Of a DNA stretch of 64,000 nucleotides, positions 32,523-41,558 are shown piece after piece; within the stretch, counting starts at the first letter, position 1, and each line of letters opens with the position of its first letter. This DNA is from JAGBWK01 sp964544595 (lineage in GTDB: Bacteria; Bacteroidota; Bacteroidia; Bacteroidales; Muribaculaceae), in assembly GCA_964544595.1 (NCBI GenBank), contig CAZJBM010000005.1, forward strand, positions 1-64,000, in the 5' to 3' direction. The position numbers and the translations under genes are program-made. Below the pieces are notes generated by a model that saw nothing but the letters and a program-made list of their open reading frames with translations, searched no databases and was not told the origin of the DNA.

Positions 32523-35135
32523 TCATTCGTTGGGTTCTTCCTCGCGGTGGGCCTCGGCGATGTCGTCGACAACGTTTTCGTTGGCCTCATCTACAGGGTT
32601 CTCCTCGATAGCGGGGAGCTCTTCGCCGCCCTGCTCTATAGCGTCGACTTCCTCTTCGGGGTCGGTCGCGACGCAGCAAACCGAAGCGATCTCGTCGTCG
32701 CGCTTGTCGAGGTTGATGATGCGCACGCCCTGAGTGGCACGACCCATTAGGCGGATGTCGGTGACGTGGAATCGGAGCGTGATGCCCGACTTGTTGATAA
32801 TCACGAGGTCGTTGTCGTCGTTAACGCTCTTGATAGCCACGAGAGTGCCTGTCTTGTCGGTGACGTTGATTGTCTTGACGCCTTTGCCGCCGCGGTTGGT
32901 GACGCGGTAAGCGTCGAGGTCGGTACGCTTGCCGTAGCCTTTCTCTGAGATCACCATGACGTTGTTGGGGGTGTTCTCCGACATGCATATCATGCCTACG
33001 ACCTCATCGTCGGGGCCGTCGAGGGTCATGCCTCGCACGCCTGTCGACACGCGGCCCATCTGGCGCACTTTGGATTCGTGGAATCGGATGGCGCGTCCGT
33101 TGCGGTTGGCCATGAGTATCTCTGAATTGCCGTCGGTAAGGTCGACGTCGATTACCTGGTCGCCCTCGCGGATTACGATGGCCTTCTTGCCTTTGACGTT
33201 GATACGGGCGTACTCGGCGAGCGAAGTCTTCTTGATCACTCCGTTGCGGGTGGCGAAGACGAGGTTGTGGGAGTTGGTGTACTCAGGATCGGAGAGGTGC
33301 TTGCAGTGGATGAACGCGTTGACCGAGTCGCCCGGCTCAATGTTGAGCAGATTCTGTATCGCGCGGCCCTTCATGCTCTTGCTGCCTTCGGGAAGCTCAT
33401 AGACTTTGAGCTTGTAGACTAGGCCCTTGCGGGTGAAAAAGAGCATATCGGCGTGCATCGAGGCTGTATATATATACTCGATGAAATCCTCTTCGCGGGC
33501 CTTGGAGCCGCGGGAGCCGACACCGCCGCGGTTCTGCGCGCGGAATTCGGAGAGGGGAGTGCGCTTGATATAGCCGAGATGAGAGATAGTGATGATCATG
33601 TCGTCGTCGGCATAGAAGTCCTCGGCGTTAAAGTCGCCGGCGGTATAGTCGATAGCGGTCATGCGCTTGTCGCCGTAAGTGTCGCGCACCTCGGCGAGCT
33701 CGTCCTTCATGAGCTGGCGGCAAACGCCGTCGTCGTTGAGGATAAGCTCAAGGCGGGCAATAGTCTCCTCAAGCTCGCGGTAACGCTCGTTGAGCTTGTC
33801 CTGCTCAAGTCCGGTGAGCTGTTTGAGGCGCATATCGACGATAGCCTGGGTCTGCACGTCGTCGAGGCTGAAACGCTCGCCAAGACGCTGCTTGGCCTCG
33901 TCGGTCGAAGCCGAGGAGCGGATTATGTGGATCACCTCGTCGATATTCTGGCTGGCGATGATAAGGCCCTCGATGATATGGGCCTGGCGCTGAGCCTCGG
34001 CGAGGTCGAATTTCGTGCGGCGGATTACCACCTCATGGCGATGCTCGATGAAGGCCATCAGGAGGTCTTTGAGATTGAGCAGCTTGGGGCGGCCATGGAC
34101 GAGGGCGACATTGTTGACCGAGAACGACGCCTGGAGCTGCGACATCTTGTAGAGCTTGTTGAGGACGACGTTGGCGTTGGCGTCCTGCTTAAGGCGGATG
34201 ACGATACGCATGCCCTCGATGTTGCTCTCGTCGGCGAGGTCGGCGATGCCCTCGATCTTCTTCTCGGTGACAAGCTCGGCGATGTATTTCACGAGCTCGG
34301 CTTTGTTGACACCGTAGGGGATTTCGGTCACGATAAGGGATTCGTGCTCTGCCTCCTGCTCGATCTCGACTTTGGAGCGTATCACGATACGCCCGCGGCC
34401 TGTCTCAAACGCCTCTTTGACTCCGTTGTAGCCGTAGATGATGCCTCCGGTAGGGAAGTCGGGAGCTACGATATGGTGCATCAGCTCGGGGATAGTCAGG
34501 TCGGGGTTGTCGATGAGGGCGATCGAGGCGTTGATGGCCTCGGTCAGGTTATGAGGAGGCATATTAGTGGCCATGCCGACGGCGATACCTGCAGCGCCGT
34601 TGACCAGAAGGTTGGGGAAGAGGGTAGGGAGCACCACGGGCTCGCGCTTGGAGTTGTCGTAGTTGGGCTGGAAATCGACCGTGTCTTTATTGATGTCGGC
34701 GAGCATGTCCTCGCCTATCTTGCGCAGACGCACCTCGGTGTAACGCATAGCCGCGGGGGAGTCGCCGTCGACCGAGCCGAAGTTGCCCTGGCCGTCGACG
34801 AGGGTGTAGCGCATAGCCCATGGCTGCGCCATTCTCACTACGGTACCATAAATCGAGGAGTCGCCGTGGGGGTGGTATTTACCCATCACTTCTCCCACGC
34901 AGTTGGCTGATTTCTTATATGGGTGGTTGGAGGTGTTGCCCATCTCGTTCATGCCGAAGAGCACTCGGCGCTGCACAGGTTTGAGACCGTCGCGGGCATC
35001 GGGAAGCGCGCGGCTCACGATCACCGACATGGAGTAGTCGATGTAAGCCGATTTCATCTCATTCTCGATGTTGATTTTGACGATACGGTCGTCAGCTTTT
35101 TCCATTTCTTCCATTTGCGAAAATTTTATGGTCAT
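32523..35135 (-). CDS. gyrA: DNA gyrase subunit A
   Basis: The 870-residue subunit cuts and rejoins DNA in type II topoisomerase. The quinolone region HPHGDSSIYG and the catalytic Tyr132 (AAMRYTEV) are clear. The C-terminal beta-pinwheel has repeated blades and a GyrA-box-like region, and ends in an acidic tail. Ser is kept at the position equal to E. coli 83, while the residue equal to Asp87 is Gly (34845-34847). Alternative downstream starts (MEEMEK, MEKADD) match typical N-termini better, so the true start may be 20-30 bp inside. Confidence 0.95.
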   Translation of the reverse strand: MTIKFSQMEEMEKADDRIVKINIENEMKSAYIDYSMSVIVSRALPDARDGLKPVQRRVLFGMNEMGNTSNHPYKKSANCVGEVMGKYHPHGDSSIYGTVVRMAQPWAMRYTLVDGQGNFGSVDGDSPAAMRYTEVRLRKIGEDMLADINKDTVDFQPNYDNSKREPVVLPTLFPNLLVNGAAGIAVGMATNMPPHNLTEAINASIALIDNPDLTIPELMHHIVAPDFPTGGIIYGYNGVKEAFETGRGRIVIRSKVEIEQEAEHESLIVTEIPYGVNKAELVKYIAELVTEKKIEGIADLADESNIEGMRIVIRLKQDANANVVLNKLYKMSQLQASFSVNNVALVHGRPKLLNLKDLLMAFIEHRHEVVIRRTKFDLAEAQRQAHIIEGLIIASQNIDEVIHIIRSSASTDEAKQRLGERFSLDDVQTQAIVDMRLKQLTGLEQDKLNERYRELEETIARLELILNDDGVCRQLMKDELAEVRDTYGDKRMTAIDYTAGDFNAEDFYADDDMIITISHLGYIKRTPLSEFRAQNRGGVGSRGSKAREEDFIEYIYTASMHADMLFFTRKGLVYKLKVYELPEGSKSMKGRAIQNLLNIEPGDSVNAFIHCKHLSDPEYTNSHNLVFATRNGVIKKTSLAEYARINVKGKKAIVIREGDQVIDVDLTDGNSEILMANRNGRAIRFHESKVRQMGRVSTGVRGMTLDGPDDEVVGMICMSENTPNNVMVISEKGYGKRTDLDAYRVTNRGGKGVKTINVTDKTGTLVAIKSVNDDNDLVIINKSGITLRFHVTDIRLMGRATQGVRIINLDKRDDEIASVCCVATDPEEEVDAIEQGGEELPAIEENPVDEANENVVDDIAEAHREEEPNE

Positions 35136-35241
35136 GGCAGCGGCTTGAGCCGCCGGGAGAGGCCATGATTTTCCACTTATATTTTAGTCTAAATATGTTT
35201 AAAAAATCGGTTAATGTATTATATGATGTTAAATCAACATA

Positions 35242-35249
35242 CAAAGGTA
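35242..35249 (-). promoter_or_regulatory. Promoter -7 box of gyrA
   Basis: TACCTTTG on the minus strand, about 107 bp before the gyrA start, back to back with the clpC-side box. Confidence 0.55.
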
Positions 35250-35271
35250 AGGATTTTTGCGGAATTTTTCG

Positions 35272-35279
35272 TAACTTTG
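35272..35279 (+). promoter_or_regulatory. Promoter -7 box of clpC
   Basis: TAACTTTG on the plus strand. If used, it gives a leader of roughly 210 nt before clpC. Confidence 0.5.
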
Positions 35280-35386
35280 AATTGCAGAAATGCAGACAAC
35301 ATATATAAATAACGTTAAAATGGAGTTTGGCACGGTTATTGCTGTGCCTCAAAACGGAGCGACGAGGCCCGCCAAGCCCCTCAACG

Positions 35387-35434
35387 CCGCCTCATAGGGG
35401 CGCGGGGGGCCGGAGCGAGAGCCTATGACAGCGG
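35387..35434 (+). promoter_or_regulatory. GC-rich hairpin in the clpC leader
   Basis: CCGC..CATAGG (35387-35398) pairs with CCTATG..GCGG (35422-35434) around a G-rich loop. The gap 35136-35494 otherwise holds only the two divergent promoters; no gene is seen in it. Confidence 0.4.
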
Positions 35435-35494
35435 CCAACCGCAGCCGCCTTCGCCGCGCTCCATATATAAAAATGTAATCAGTAAAGCGTAAAT

Positions 35495-38053
35495 ATGGAA
35501 ATAAATTTCTCTGACAAGCTCAAGACCGCGCTCGACAACAGCCGCCGCGAGGCCGCTCGCCACAACAACGCGACAGTCACCCCGGCCCACCTGCTTCTCG
35601 CGCTTATCGCCAACCCCGCCTCCCGCGCCGGGTCGATACTTGAGAAGATAGCCCGCGAAGTGTCGGTCTATCAGTTGCAACAGCAGCTCGACAGCAGCCT
35701 ATTTGACTCGCAGCCCCATTCGTCGGCCGAAATCGCCATCAGCGACCTCGCCAACCGCCTTGTGCGCCTCTCGGTGTTAGAGTCGAGGATGATGCGCAGC
35801 GACGTTGTCGACGAGGAGCATCTCCTCATGGCGATATTCCACAACTCAGAGGTGCAGCAGATGGAGTTCATGAAGCCCTTCCGCGACGCCGGCATCACCT
35901 ACGAGGCCATATACTACTCTCTGGCCAACAAGCCCGAGACCCCTTCGGCCGGAGCCGGATACAGCGAGGACGAGGAGGATGACGACGACGATATGCCCGG
36001 CGGGGGAGCGACCTCGTCGCAGAGCAAATACTCTTCGGGCAAAACGAAGTCGAACACCGGCGACACCCCGGCTCTCGACAAATTCGGCAACGACATGACC
36101 CGCCTCGCCGAGGAGGGGCGTCTCGACCCGGTCATAGGCCGCGACAACGAGATCGAGCGTCTCGCCCAGATACTCTCGCGCCGCAAGAAGAACAACCCGG
36201 TGCTTATCGGCGAGCCCGGCGTGGGCAAATCGGCCATCGTCGAGGGCCTGGCGCTCCGTATAGTCCAGCGCAAGGTTTCGCGCATACTCTTCGACAAGCG
36301 CGTGATCTCGCTCGACATGGCTTCGCTCGTGGCCGGAACGAAATACCGCGGCCAGTTTGAGGAGCGTCTAAAGTCGATACTCAACGAGCTTGCCAAGAAC
36401 GACAACATAATCCTCTTCATCGACGAGCTCCACACCATAGTCGGGGCGGGCAACGCAGCCGGGTCGATGGACGCGGCCAACCTTCTGAAGCCCGCTCTCG
36501 CCCGAGGCGAAATACAATGCATCGGCGCCACGACGCTCGACGAATACCGCAAGAACATCGAGAACGACGGCGCGCTCGAACGCCGCTTCCAGAAAGTGAT
36601 GGTAGAGCCGACTTCGCCCGAAGAGACCCTTGAGATTCTCCGCAACGTTAAGGATAAATACGAGGCGCACCACAACGTCAACTACACCGACGAGGCCCTC
36701 AGAGCGTGCGTCAACCTTACCGAGCGCTACATCTCTGACCGCACCTTCCCCGACAAGGCCCTCGACGCCCTCGACGAAGCGGGGTCGAGAGTCCATGTCA
36801 CCAACATACGGGTGCCTGAGGAAATCGAAGCGCTTGAAAACCAGATCGTGACAGCCGGCGAATCGAAGCTCGCCGCGGTGAAAAACCAGAATTTCGAGCA
36901 GGCCGCATCGTTCCGCGACAAGGAGACGCAGCTCAAGAAGCAGCTCGAAGAGGCCAAGAAGCAATGGGAAGCGCGACTGGCCAACGAGCGCGAGACCGTC
37001 GACGACGAGAAGGTGGCCGAGGTGGTAGCGATGATGACGGGAGTGCCCGTGCAGCGCGTGGCGCAGGCCGAAGGCACCCGCCTCAAGGCGATGAACCCTC
37101 AGCTCAAATCGGCCATCATAGGCCAGGACGCGGCTATCGATAAGATCGTGAAGGCGATACAGCGCAACCGCGTAGGGCTTAAAGACCCCAATAAGCCGAT
37201 AGGCACGTTCATGTTCCTCGGCCCGACCGGCGTCGGCAAGACCCACCTCGCCAAGATGCTCGCCGAATATCTCTTTGACTCGGCCGACACGCTTATACGC
37301 ATCGACATGAGCGAGTACATGGAGAAATTCACCGTCAGCCGACTCGTGGGCGCGCCTCCGGGATACGTAGGCTACGAGGAGGGTGGACAGCTCACGGAGA
37401 AGGTGCGCCGACGCCCCTACTCGGTTGTGCTGCTCGACGAGATTGAGAAGGCCCACCCCGACGTGTTCAACCTCCTCCTCCAGGTGCTCGACGAGGGCCG
37501 TCTCACCGACTCGCTCGGCCGCAAGATCGACTTCAAGAACACGCTCATCATTATGACCTCCAACATCGGCACACGCCAGCTCAAGGATTTCGGCGCGGGC
37601 GTCGGCTTCAACACCCAGGGCAAGGTGAGCAAAGAGCAGAGCCACGGCGTGCTTCAAAAAGCGCTCAACAAGGCTTTCGCCCCCGAGTTCCTTAACCGTA
37701 TCGACGACATAATCATGTTTGACCCCCTCTCGAAGGAGGCTATCTACAAGATTATCGACATAGAGCTCGCGGGATTCTATAAGCGCATCGACCAGCTTGG
37801 CTACCGTCTCGACATCACCGAGCAGGCCAAGAGCTTCATCGCCGACAAGGGCTACGACCAGCAGTATGGCGCGCGCCCGCTGAAGAGAGCGATCCAAAAA
37901 TATCTGGAGGACAACCTCGCCGAGATGATTATCGACGCCGACGTGAAGCCTGGCGACACTATCAGAGTGGAGCTCAACGAGGCCGGCGACGACGTGGTCT
38001 GCACCATAGTCCACCCCGAGCCTGAGCAGCAGCCTGAGCAGTCGGGCGAGTAG
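35495..38053 (+). CDS. clpC: ClpC-type AAA+ unfoldase of the Clp protease
   Basis: The 852-residue ring ATPase unfolds proteins for ClpP. An N-terminal Clp repeat domain (about 5-145) leads via an acidic linker to AAA-1 (Walker A GEPGVGKS, Walker B ILFIDELHT). A UVR-like coiled middle region (NQNFEQAASFRDKETQLKKQ) and AAA-2 (GPTGVGKTHLAK, LLDEIEKAHPD, sensor-2 GARPLKRAI) follow. The short middle region separates it from ClpB. ClpP-loop residues cannot be assigned with certainty by eye. The long structured leader may affect expression. Confidence 0.93.
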   Translation: MEINFSDKLKTALDNSRREAARHNNATVTPAHLLLALIANPASRAGSILEKIAREVSVYQLQQQLDSSLFDSQPHSSAEIAISDLANRLVRLSVLESRMMRSDVVDEEHLLMAIFHNSEVQQMEFMKPFRDAGITYEAIYYSLANKPETPSAGAGYSEDEEDDDDDMPGGGATSSQSKYSSGKTKSNTGDTPALDKFGNDMTRLAEEGRLDPVIGRDNEIERLAQILSRRKKNNPVLIGEPGVGKSAIVEGLALRIVQRKVSRILFDKRVISLDMASLVAGTKYRGQFEERLKSILNELAKNDNIILFIDELHTIVGAGNAAGSMDAANLLKPALARGEIQCIGATTLDEYRKNIENDGALERRFQKVMVEPTSPEETLEILRNVKDKYEAHHNVNYTDEALRACVNLTERYISDRTFPDKALDALDEAGSRVHVTNIRVPEEIEALENQIVTAGESKLAAVKNQNFEQAASFRDKETQLKKQLEEAKKQWEARLANERETVDDEKVAEVVAMMTGVPVQRVAQAEGTRLKAMNPQLKSAIIGQDAAIDKIVKAIQRNRVGLKDPNKPIGTFMFLGPTGVGKTHLAKMLAEYLFDSADTLIRIDMSEYMEKFTVSRLVGAPPGYVGYEEGGQLTEKVRRRPYSVVLLDEIEKAHPDVFNLLLQVLDEGRLTDSLGRKIDFKNTLIIMTSNIGTRQLKDFGAGVGFNTQGKVSKEQSHGVLQKALNKAFAPEFLNRIDDIIMFDPLSKEAIYKIIDIELAGFYKRIDQLGYRLDITEQAKSFIADKGYDQQYGARPLKRAIQKYLEDNLAEMIIDADVKPGDTIRVELNEAGDDVVCTIVHPEPEQQPEQSGE

Positions 38054-38080
38054 CCGTAACGCTCCGCGACCGCAGAACAC

Positions 38081-38155
38081 AAAGAAACAGCAACACACGC
38101 TATAACGCATTATGCATCAATGCATTACGGCGTGTGTTGCTGTTTCTTCCGTTTC
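38081..38155. repeat. Hairpin repeat, copy A
   Basis: An 18 bp perfect inverted repeat (AAGAAACAGCAACACACG, 38082-38099, with 38131-38148) encloses a further A/T palindrome and ends in CCGTTTC. It lies between clpC and the DUF3987 gene and can terminate both. It shares its AAAGAAACAGCA / TGCTGTTTCTT ends and tail with copy B at 39604. Confidence 0.8.
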
Positions 38156-39451
38156 TTAGGCTATACCGTTGATGATGCGAGAGACGGTAGTGCGGTTAGC
38201 CCCGATGCTGTCGGCGAATTTGCTGACGTTGCGGATAGGGTAGTGGCTATGAATGAGCTTAATGGCATCGCTCTTCGACAACTCCATCAGAGGAGCCTGC
38301 CTGGCCTTTATCACCGAGTAGACTCTCATCGCGTTCCTCTCGAAGCAGAGCATAAGAGCGGCGGCGTCGGCCATAGTCTCGCCCGGAATGGTGAAAATCA
38401 CGTCGAGATCAACCCCGTATGCCTCGTAGCCCCCTCCGGCGTAGCAGAGATTTGAGGCCACGTTGAATAGGTGGAGTATGCCGGCTATGCGCAGTATCTG
38501 TATCTGGCATTTCGAGTAGACCGAACGCTCGTAGTCGCATTTGGCCGCGTATTTCTTTACCTGGAGATCGTTATAGTATTCGATATAAACCTCTTTGGCT
38601 TCTTTGTCGGGAACGAGAGGGCGATTAGTAGGGTTACTGAAGCGCGAAAACTCGCGGATATACGCCTCCCAGTGTTTTTGCAGCTCCTCGTTAGGCAAAT
38701 CCTCGCTGTAAAGCCCATAACTCGGCGAGTCCTCGTAGTTGAAGAGAAACCTCTGGTTGAGGCCGTTGGCGAGAAACTTAGGGTCGCCAAACGCCTTGCT
38801 CAACAGAGCGGGCTGTATGTCGCCTATGATGTTCATAAACGGATTGCGTATATCCCAGGGATTATCGTCGCTCTTACGGTTGACGCTTATATCATCGCCG
38901 TCGTAGATACGGAGGAGCTTCGCGCTACCGTCAGATGCGCTATAACGGCTCATATCGTCGAAAAAGCCTTTTATCTCAGGGTAGTAACAGAGAATACCTT
39001 TAGGATTGTTGTGAATCACCTTAAGGCGGGCTTCCTCGGTAGAGTCACTGATAATAAGCTGATGACATACAGGTATAGGATCGTCAGGCCCTGCTTTTGC
39101 CTTCTCCATCTTGTATTGGTCGATCATCTCTCGGTTTATATCAAACAGGGGAGCGAGCACCTTTCTTACGGGAGCCGTCTTGTTAGTGCCGCTCTTAGCC
39201 ACGTTAACCATCCACAGCATCAACGGATTATCATACTTGCCGTCATATACATGAACCTTGTTTCCTATCACCGACGATGCGGCTACCAACACAGCCGACG
39301 TCACGAAATCTCTCGGGCACTGATACGTATAAGCAATATCGGCTATGAACTGACTTATCTTCCCCGGAAATACCTCTATAGGTAGCTCTTCAAGAAAACC
39401 GCCGCCGCAGGCAGTATCCACCTCATTAATCTTATCTTTCTCCATATTCAC
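38156..39451 (-). CDS. DUF3987 ATPase-like protein with C-terminal helix-turn-helix
   Basis: The 431 residues match the DUF3987 family often found in phage or mobile primase-helicase proteins. A Walker-A-like AKSGTNKT (about 89-96), a Walker-B-like region around YYPEIKGFFDDM, IIGDIQPALLSKAF and an Arg-containing NGLNQRFLF follow the family order. The end (VSKFADSIGANRTTVSRIING) is a predicted helix-turn-helix. The N-terminal primase/VirE-like domain found in many relatives is absent. The gene stands alone, bracketed by two related hairpin repeats in the same orientation, which hints at mobility. Replication or defence roles are guesses. Confidence 0.8.
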   Translation of the reverse strand: MNMEKDKINEVDTACGGGFLEELPIEVFPGKISQFIADIAYTYQCPRDFVTSAVLVAASSVIGNKVHVYDGKYDNPLMLWMVNVAKSGTNKTAPVRKVLAPLFDINREMIDQYKMEKAKAGPDDPIPVCHQLIISDSTEEARLKVIHNNPKGILCYYPEIKGFFDDMSRYSASDGSAKLLRIYDGDDISVNRKSDDNPWDIRNPFMNIIGDIQPALLSKAFGDPKFLANGLNQRFLFNYEDSPSYGLYSEDLPNEELQKHWEAYIREFSRFSNPTNRPLVPDKEAKEVYIEYYNDLQVKKYAAKCDYERSVYSKCQIQILRIAGILHLFNVASNLCYAGGGYEAYGVDLDVIFTIPGETMADAAALMLCFERNAMRVYSVIKARQAPLMELSKSDAIKLIHSHYPIRNVSKFADSIGANRTTVSRIINGIA

Positions 39452-39492
39452 AACTTATTTTACATTATATGATTGCTTTATCAATCACACCA

Positions 39493-39500
39493 CAAAGTTA
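39493..39500 (-). promoter_or_regulatory. Promoter -7 box of the DUF3987 gene
   Basis: TAACTTTG on the minus strand, 42 bp before the DUF3987 start. Confidence 0.5.
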
Positions 39501-39603
39501 TGACCGCGGGGAGCGGAAAATGTGCGAAAAAGAAACTTTCGATTATCGGGCACACGCCAATGCGTCGGGCTTAGGCCGAGGCGAGGGCTTAACCCATGAA
39601 CGC

Positions 39604-39680
39604 AAAGAAACAGCACACATCAGTCTAAGCGACTATCAATCATCACGTTACACCGTATTGTGCTGTTTCTTTCGTTTCCG
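39604..39680. repeat. Hairpin repeat, copy B
   Basis: A 14 bp perfect inverted repeat (AAAGAAACAGCACA, 39604-39617, with 39659-39672) is followed by the TCGTTTC tail. It has the same orientation and similar spacing as copy A. It lies in the 354 bp gap between the DUF3987 gene and rplY, which otherwise holds the two promoters. Confidence 0.8.
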
Positions 39681-39805
39681 GGGCAGAAATGTTTGGATAA
39701 TTGGTTAATAATTAGTAACTTCGCGGTGCTTTTGAATAAAGCTCCCGTGTGATGGGAAATTAAGAACTACTTAATTTTGAGTAACACAATTAATCAAATT
39801 CAATC

Positions 39806-40459
39806 ATGAACACTTACAAACTCGCAGCCGAGCCCCGCACCGACCTCGGCAAGAAAGCAACCAAAGCTCTCCGCGCCGAAGGTAAAATCCCCGCAGTGAT
39901 CAACGGCGGCGAAATCGTAGAACTCCCCTTCAACGGCACTCTCGCCCCCGGCCAGAAACTCGTTGAAATCGAAGACGGCAAAGGTATCATCACTACCGAC
40001 ATCACCCTCACTCAGGAGGGCGTGCGCAAACTCATCTACACCCCCGACATCTACGCAGTGGAAATCGACATGAACGGCAACAAGAAAATGGCCGTGCTCA
40101 AAGAAGTGCAGTTCCACCCCGTGAAAGACACCGTGCTCCATATCGACTTCCTCGAAGTAGGCGACAAGAAGCCCGTTGTTGTTGAGGTTCCCGTTAAGCT
40201 CGAAGGCCACGCCGAAGGTGTTAAAGCCGGCGGTAAGCTCTCGCTCTCGATGAAGAAACTCAAAGTTCGCGCCATATATACCGAAATCCCCGAGCGCCTC
40301 ATCATCAATGTCGACCACCTCGGTCTCGGCAAGAGCCTCGCGGTCGGCGACCTCCACTTCGAGGGTCTCGAACTCGTCAACGCTAAGAACGCAGTCGTTT
40401 GCGCCGTTCAGCTCACCCGCGCCGCCCGCGGTCAGCAGGCTGCCGCAGCCAACGCTTAA
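39806..40459 (+). CDS. rplY: 50S ribosomal protein L25 (CTC form)
   Basis: The 217-residue protein opens with the L25 domain (AEPRTDLGKKATKALRAEGKIPAV), which binds 5S rRNA, and adds the beta-rich TL5/CTC C-terminal domain. It ends in an Ala/Gln-rich tail. Length is normal for CTC proteins. A TAACTTCG -7-like box lies about 90 bp upstream and a terminator follows. Confidence 0.96.
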   Translation: MNTYKLAAEPRTDLGKKATKALRAEGKIPAVINGGEIVELPFNGTLAPGQKLVEIEDGKGIITTDITLTQEGVRKLIYTPDIYAVEIDMNGNKKMAVLKEVQFHPVKDTVLHIDFLEVGDKKPVVVEVPVKLEGHAEGVKAGGKLSLSMKKLKVRAIYTEIPERLIINVDHLGLGKSLAVGDLHFEGLELVNAKNAVVCAVQLTRAARGQQAAAANA

Positions 40460-40507
40460 TAAGCCCCGACGGCTCACGACTTATTTTACAACATCGTCTA
40501 TAACATC

Positions 40508-40541
40508 AACCTCTTGCGGCCTCAGATGCTCGCAAGAGGTT
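40508..40541 (+). terminator. Terminator of rplY
   Basis: An 11 bp perfect inverted repeat AACCTCTTGCG / CGCAAGAGGTT with a 12-nt loop is followed by a T-rich stretch. Confidence 0.75.
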
Positions 40542-40563
40542 TGTTGTTAAGACCGAGCAACCA

Positions 40564-40576
40564 CCCCCCCCCCCCC
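40564..40576 (+). repeat. Run of 13 C directly before a start codon
   Basis: A homopolymer of 13 C ends two bases before the ATG of the DUF2752 gene, a place where slippage could alter promoter or ribosome-entry spacing. Confidence 0.9.
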
Positions 40577-40578
40577 TG

Positions 40579-40935
40579 ATGACCCTACTTAAGCGACACT
40601 CCCTCCCGGCCCTCATAGCCTTAGCGGCAGCCGCGGCAGCCATTATCGCCGCCGTTCCGTGCCCGATACGGTCGCTCACGGGCCTCAGCTGCCCCGGATG
40701 CGGCACGACCCGAGCCCTCGGCGACCTGCTCGGCGGCCATGCGCTCGAAGCTTTAAGCCATAACTACTTCCTCGTTGTCTCCGCGCCTTATATCGCCCTG
40801 CTCGCGTACTCGGCAATCGCTGACCGCGGTCCGGCGAAGAGTATCTACCGGCTATTGACTGCCCCCGCCGCCATAGGCGCGATGCTGTCGCTATCAGTCG
40901 CATGGTGGATCGCCCGCAACATCATCAATCTTTAG
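40579..40935 (+). CDS. DUF2752 membrane protein
   Basis: The 118-residue protein has the DUF2752 signature CPIRSLTGLSCPGCGTTRAL with three cysteines, between an N-terminal hydrophobic helix and two more helices. The family is widespread in Bacteroidetes and Actinobacteria with no proven function. It is followed after 47 bp by the GYF/TM2 protein, a pairing seen in related genomes. A 13-C tract sits immediately upstream of the start. Confidence 0.85.
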   Translation: MTLLKRHSLPALIALAAAAAAIIAAVPCPIRSLTGLSCPGCGTTRALGDLLGGHALEALSHNYFLVVSAPYIALLAYSAIADRGPAKSIYRLLTAPAAIGAMLSLSVAWWIARNIINL

Positions 40936-40982
40936 CCTCTCGCCACAAAGTCGACCATTTTTTCCCCTCACCGCACAATCCC

Positions 40983-41495
40983 ATGACTGAATACTACATC
41001 ATATACAACGGCCAGCAGATAGGGCCGATGCCGAAGGAGCAGCTGCTCAACTACGGACTGACGCCCGACTCCAACGTGTGGGCGCAAGGTCTGCCAGGTT
41101 GGGTGCCCGCCTACACCGTTCCCGAATTAATGGAGATGTTGAGGCACCGCAAGCCCTCAACCCCGCCGCCGTTTAATCCCTCAGCCAACAACGGCTACAA
41201 CAACGGCTACAACAACAGCCGTTACCACCACTCTTACGACAACCCCGAAATCGCGACCACCGACAAGAGCAAAGTAGTCGCCGGGATTCTCGCGATACTC
41301 TTTTGCGGCTTAGGAGTGCAGTATTTCTACTGCGGCAAGATTGCCGGGGGCTTTCTATCGATCCTCCTGTCGGTGGTCACCTGCGGTATATGGAGTATAC
41401 TGATGTTCATCCAGGGCATCATGATACTCTGCATGACCCAGCAGGAGTTTGAGGACAAATACGTGCTCTCCGACACGACTCTCCCTCTATTTTAA
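40983..41495 (+). CDS. GYF_2 and TM2 domain membrane protein
   Basis: Residues 1-50 form a GYF_2-type domain (YYIIYNGQQIGPMPKEQL). A Pro/Asn/Tyr-rich linker with a repeated NNGYNNGYNN motif follows, and then a TM2 domain with two helices (VVAGILAILFCGLGVQYFY; FLSILLSVVTCGIWSILMF). An upstream in-frame ATG at 40902 lies inside the previous gene; the start at 40983 begins the domain properly. The function is unknown; such proteins often sit near DUF2752 genes. Confidence 0.85.
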   Translation: MTEYYIIYNGQQIGPMPKEQLLNYGLTPDSNVWAQGLPGWVPAYTVPELMEMLRHRKPSTPPPFNPSANNGYNNGYNNSRYHHSYDNPEIATTDKSKVVAGILAILFCGLGVQYFYCGKIAGGFLSILLSVVTCGIWSILMFIQGIMILCMTQQEFEDKYVLSDTTLPLF

Positions 41496-41558
41496 CGCTT
41501 GGTGGCAATCAAGCCTCAGCCGCCGAAATATTCTATCAACGCTAATATCTACTAATTA

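Noticed and set aside
33453..34910. 485-residue antisense frame over gyrA
   Set aside because: It is the complement of conserved gyrA codons, with biased Val/Asp/Leu content and no known domain.
36368..38110. 580-residue antisense frame over clpC
   Set aside because: It is a shadow of the high-GC clpC reading frame; composition is His/Leu/Val/Arg-rich without domains.
39469..39708. 79-residue frame across hairpin copy B
   Set aside because: Most of it is the inverted repeat, and its end enters the rplY promoter region.
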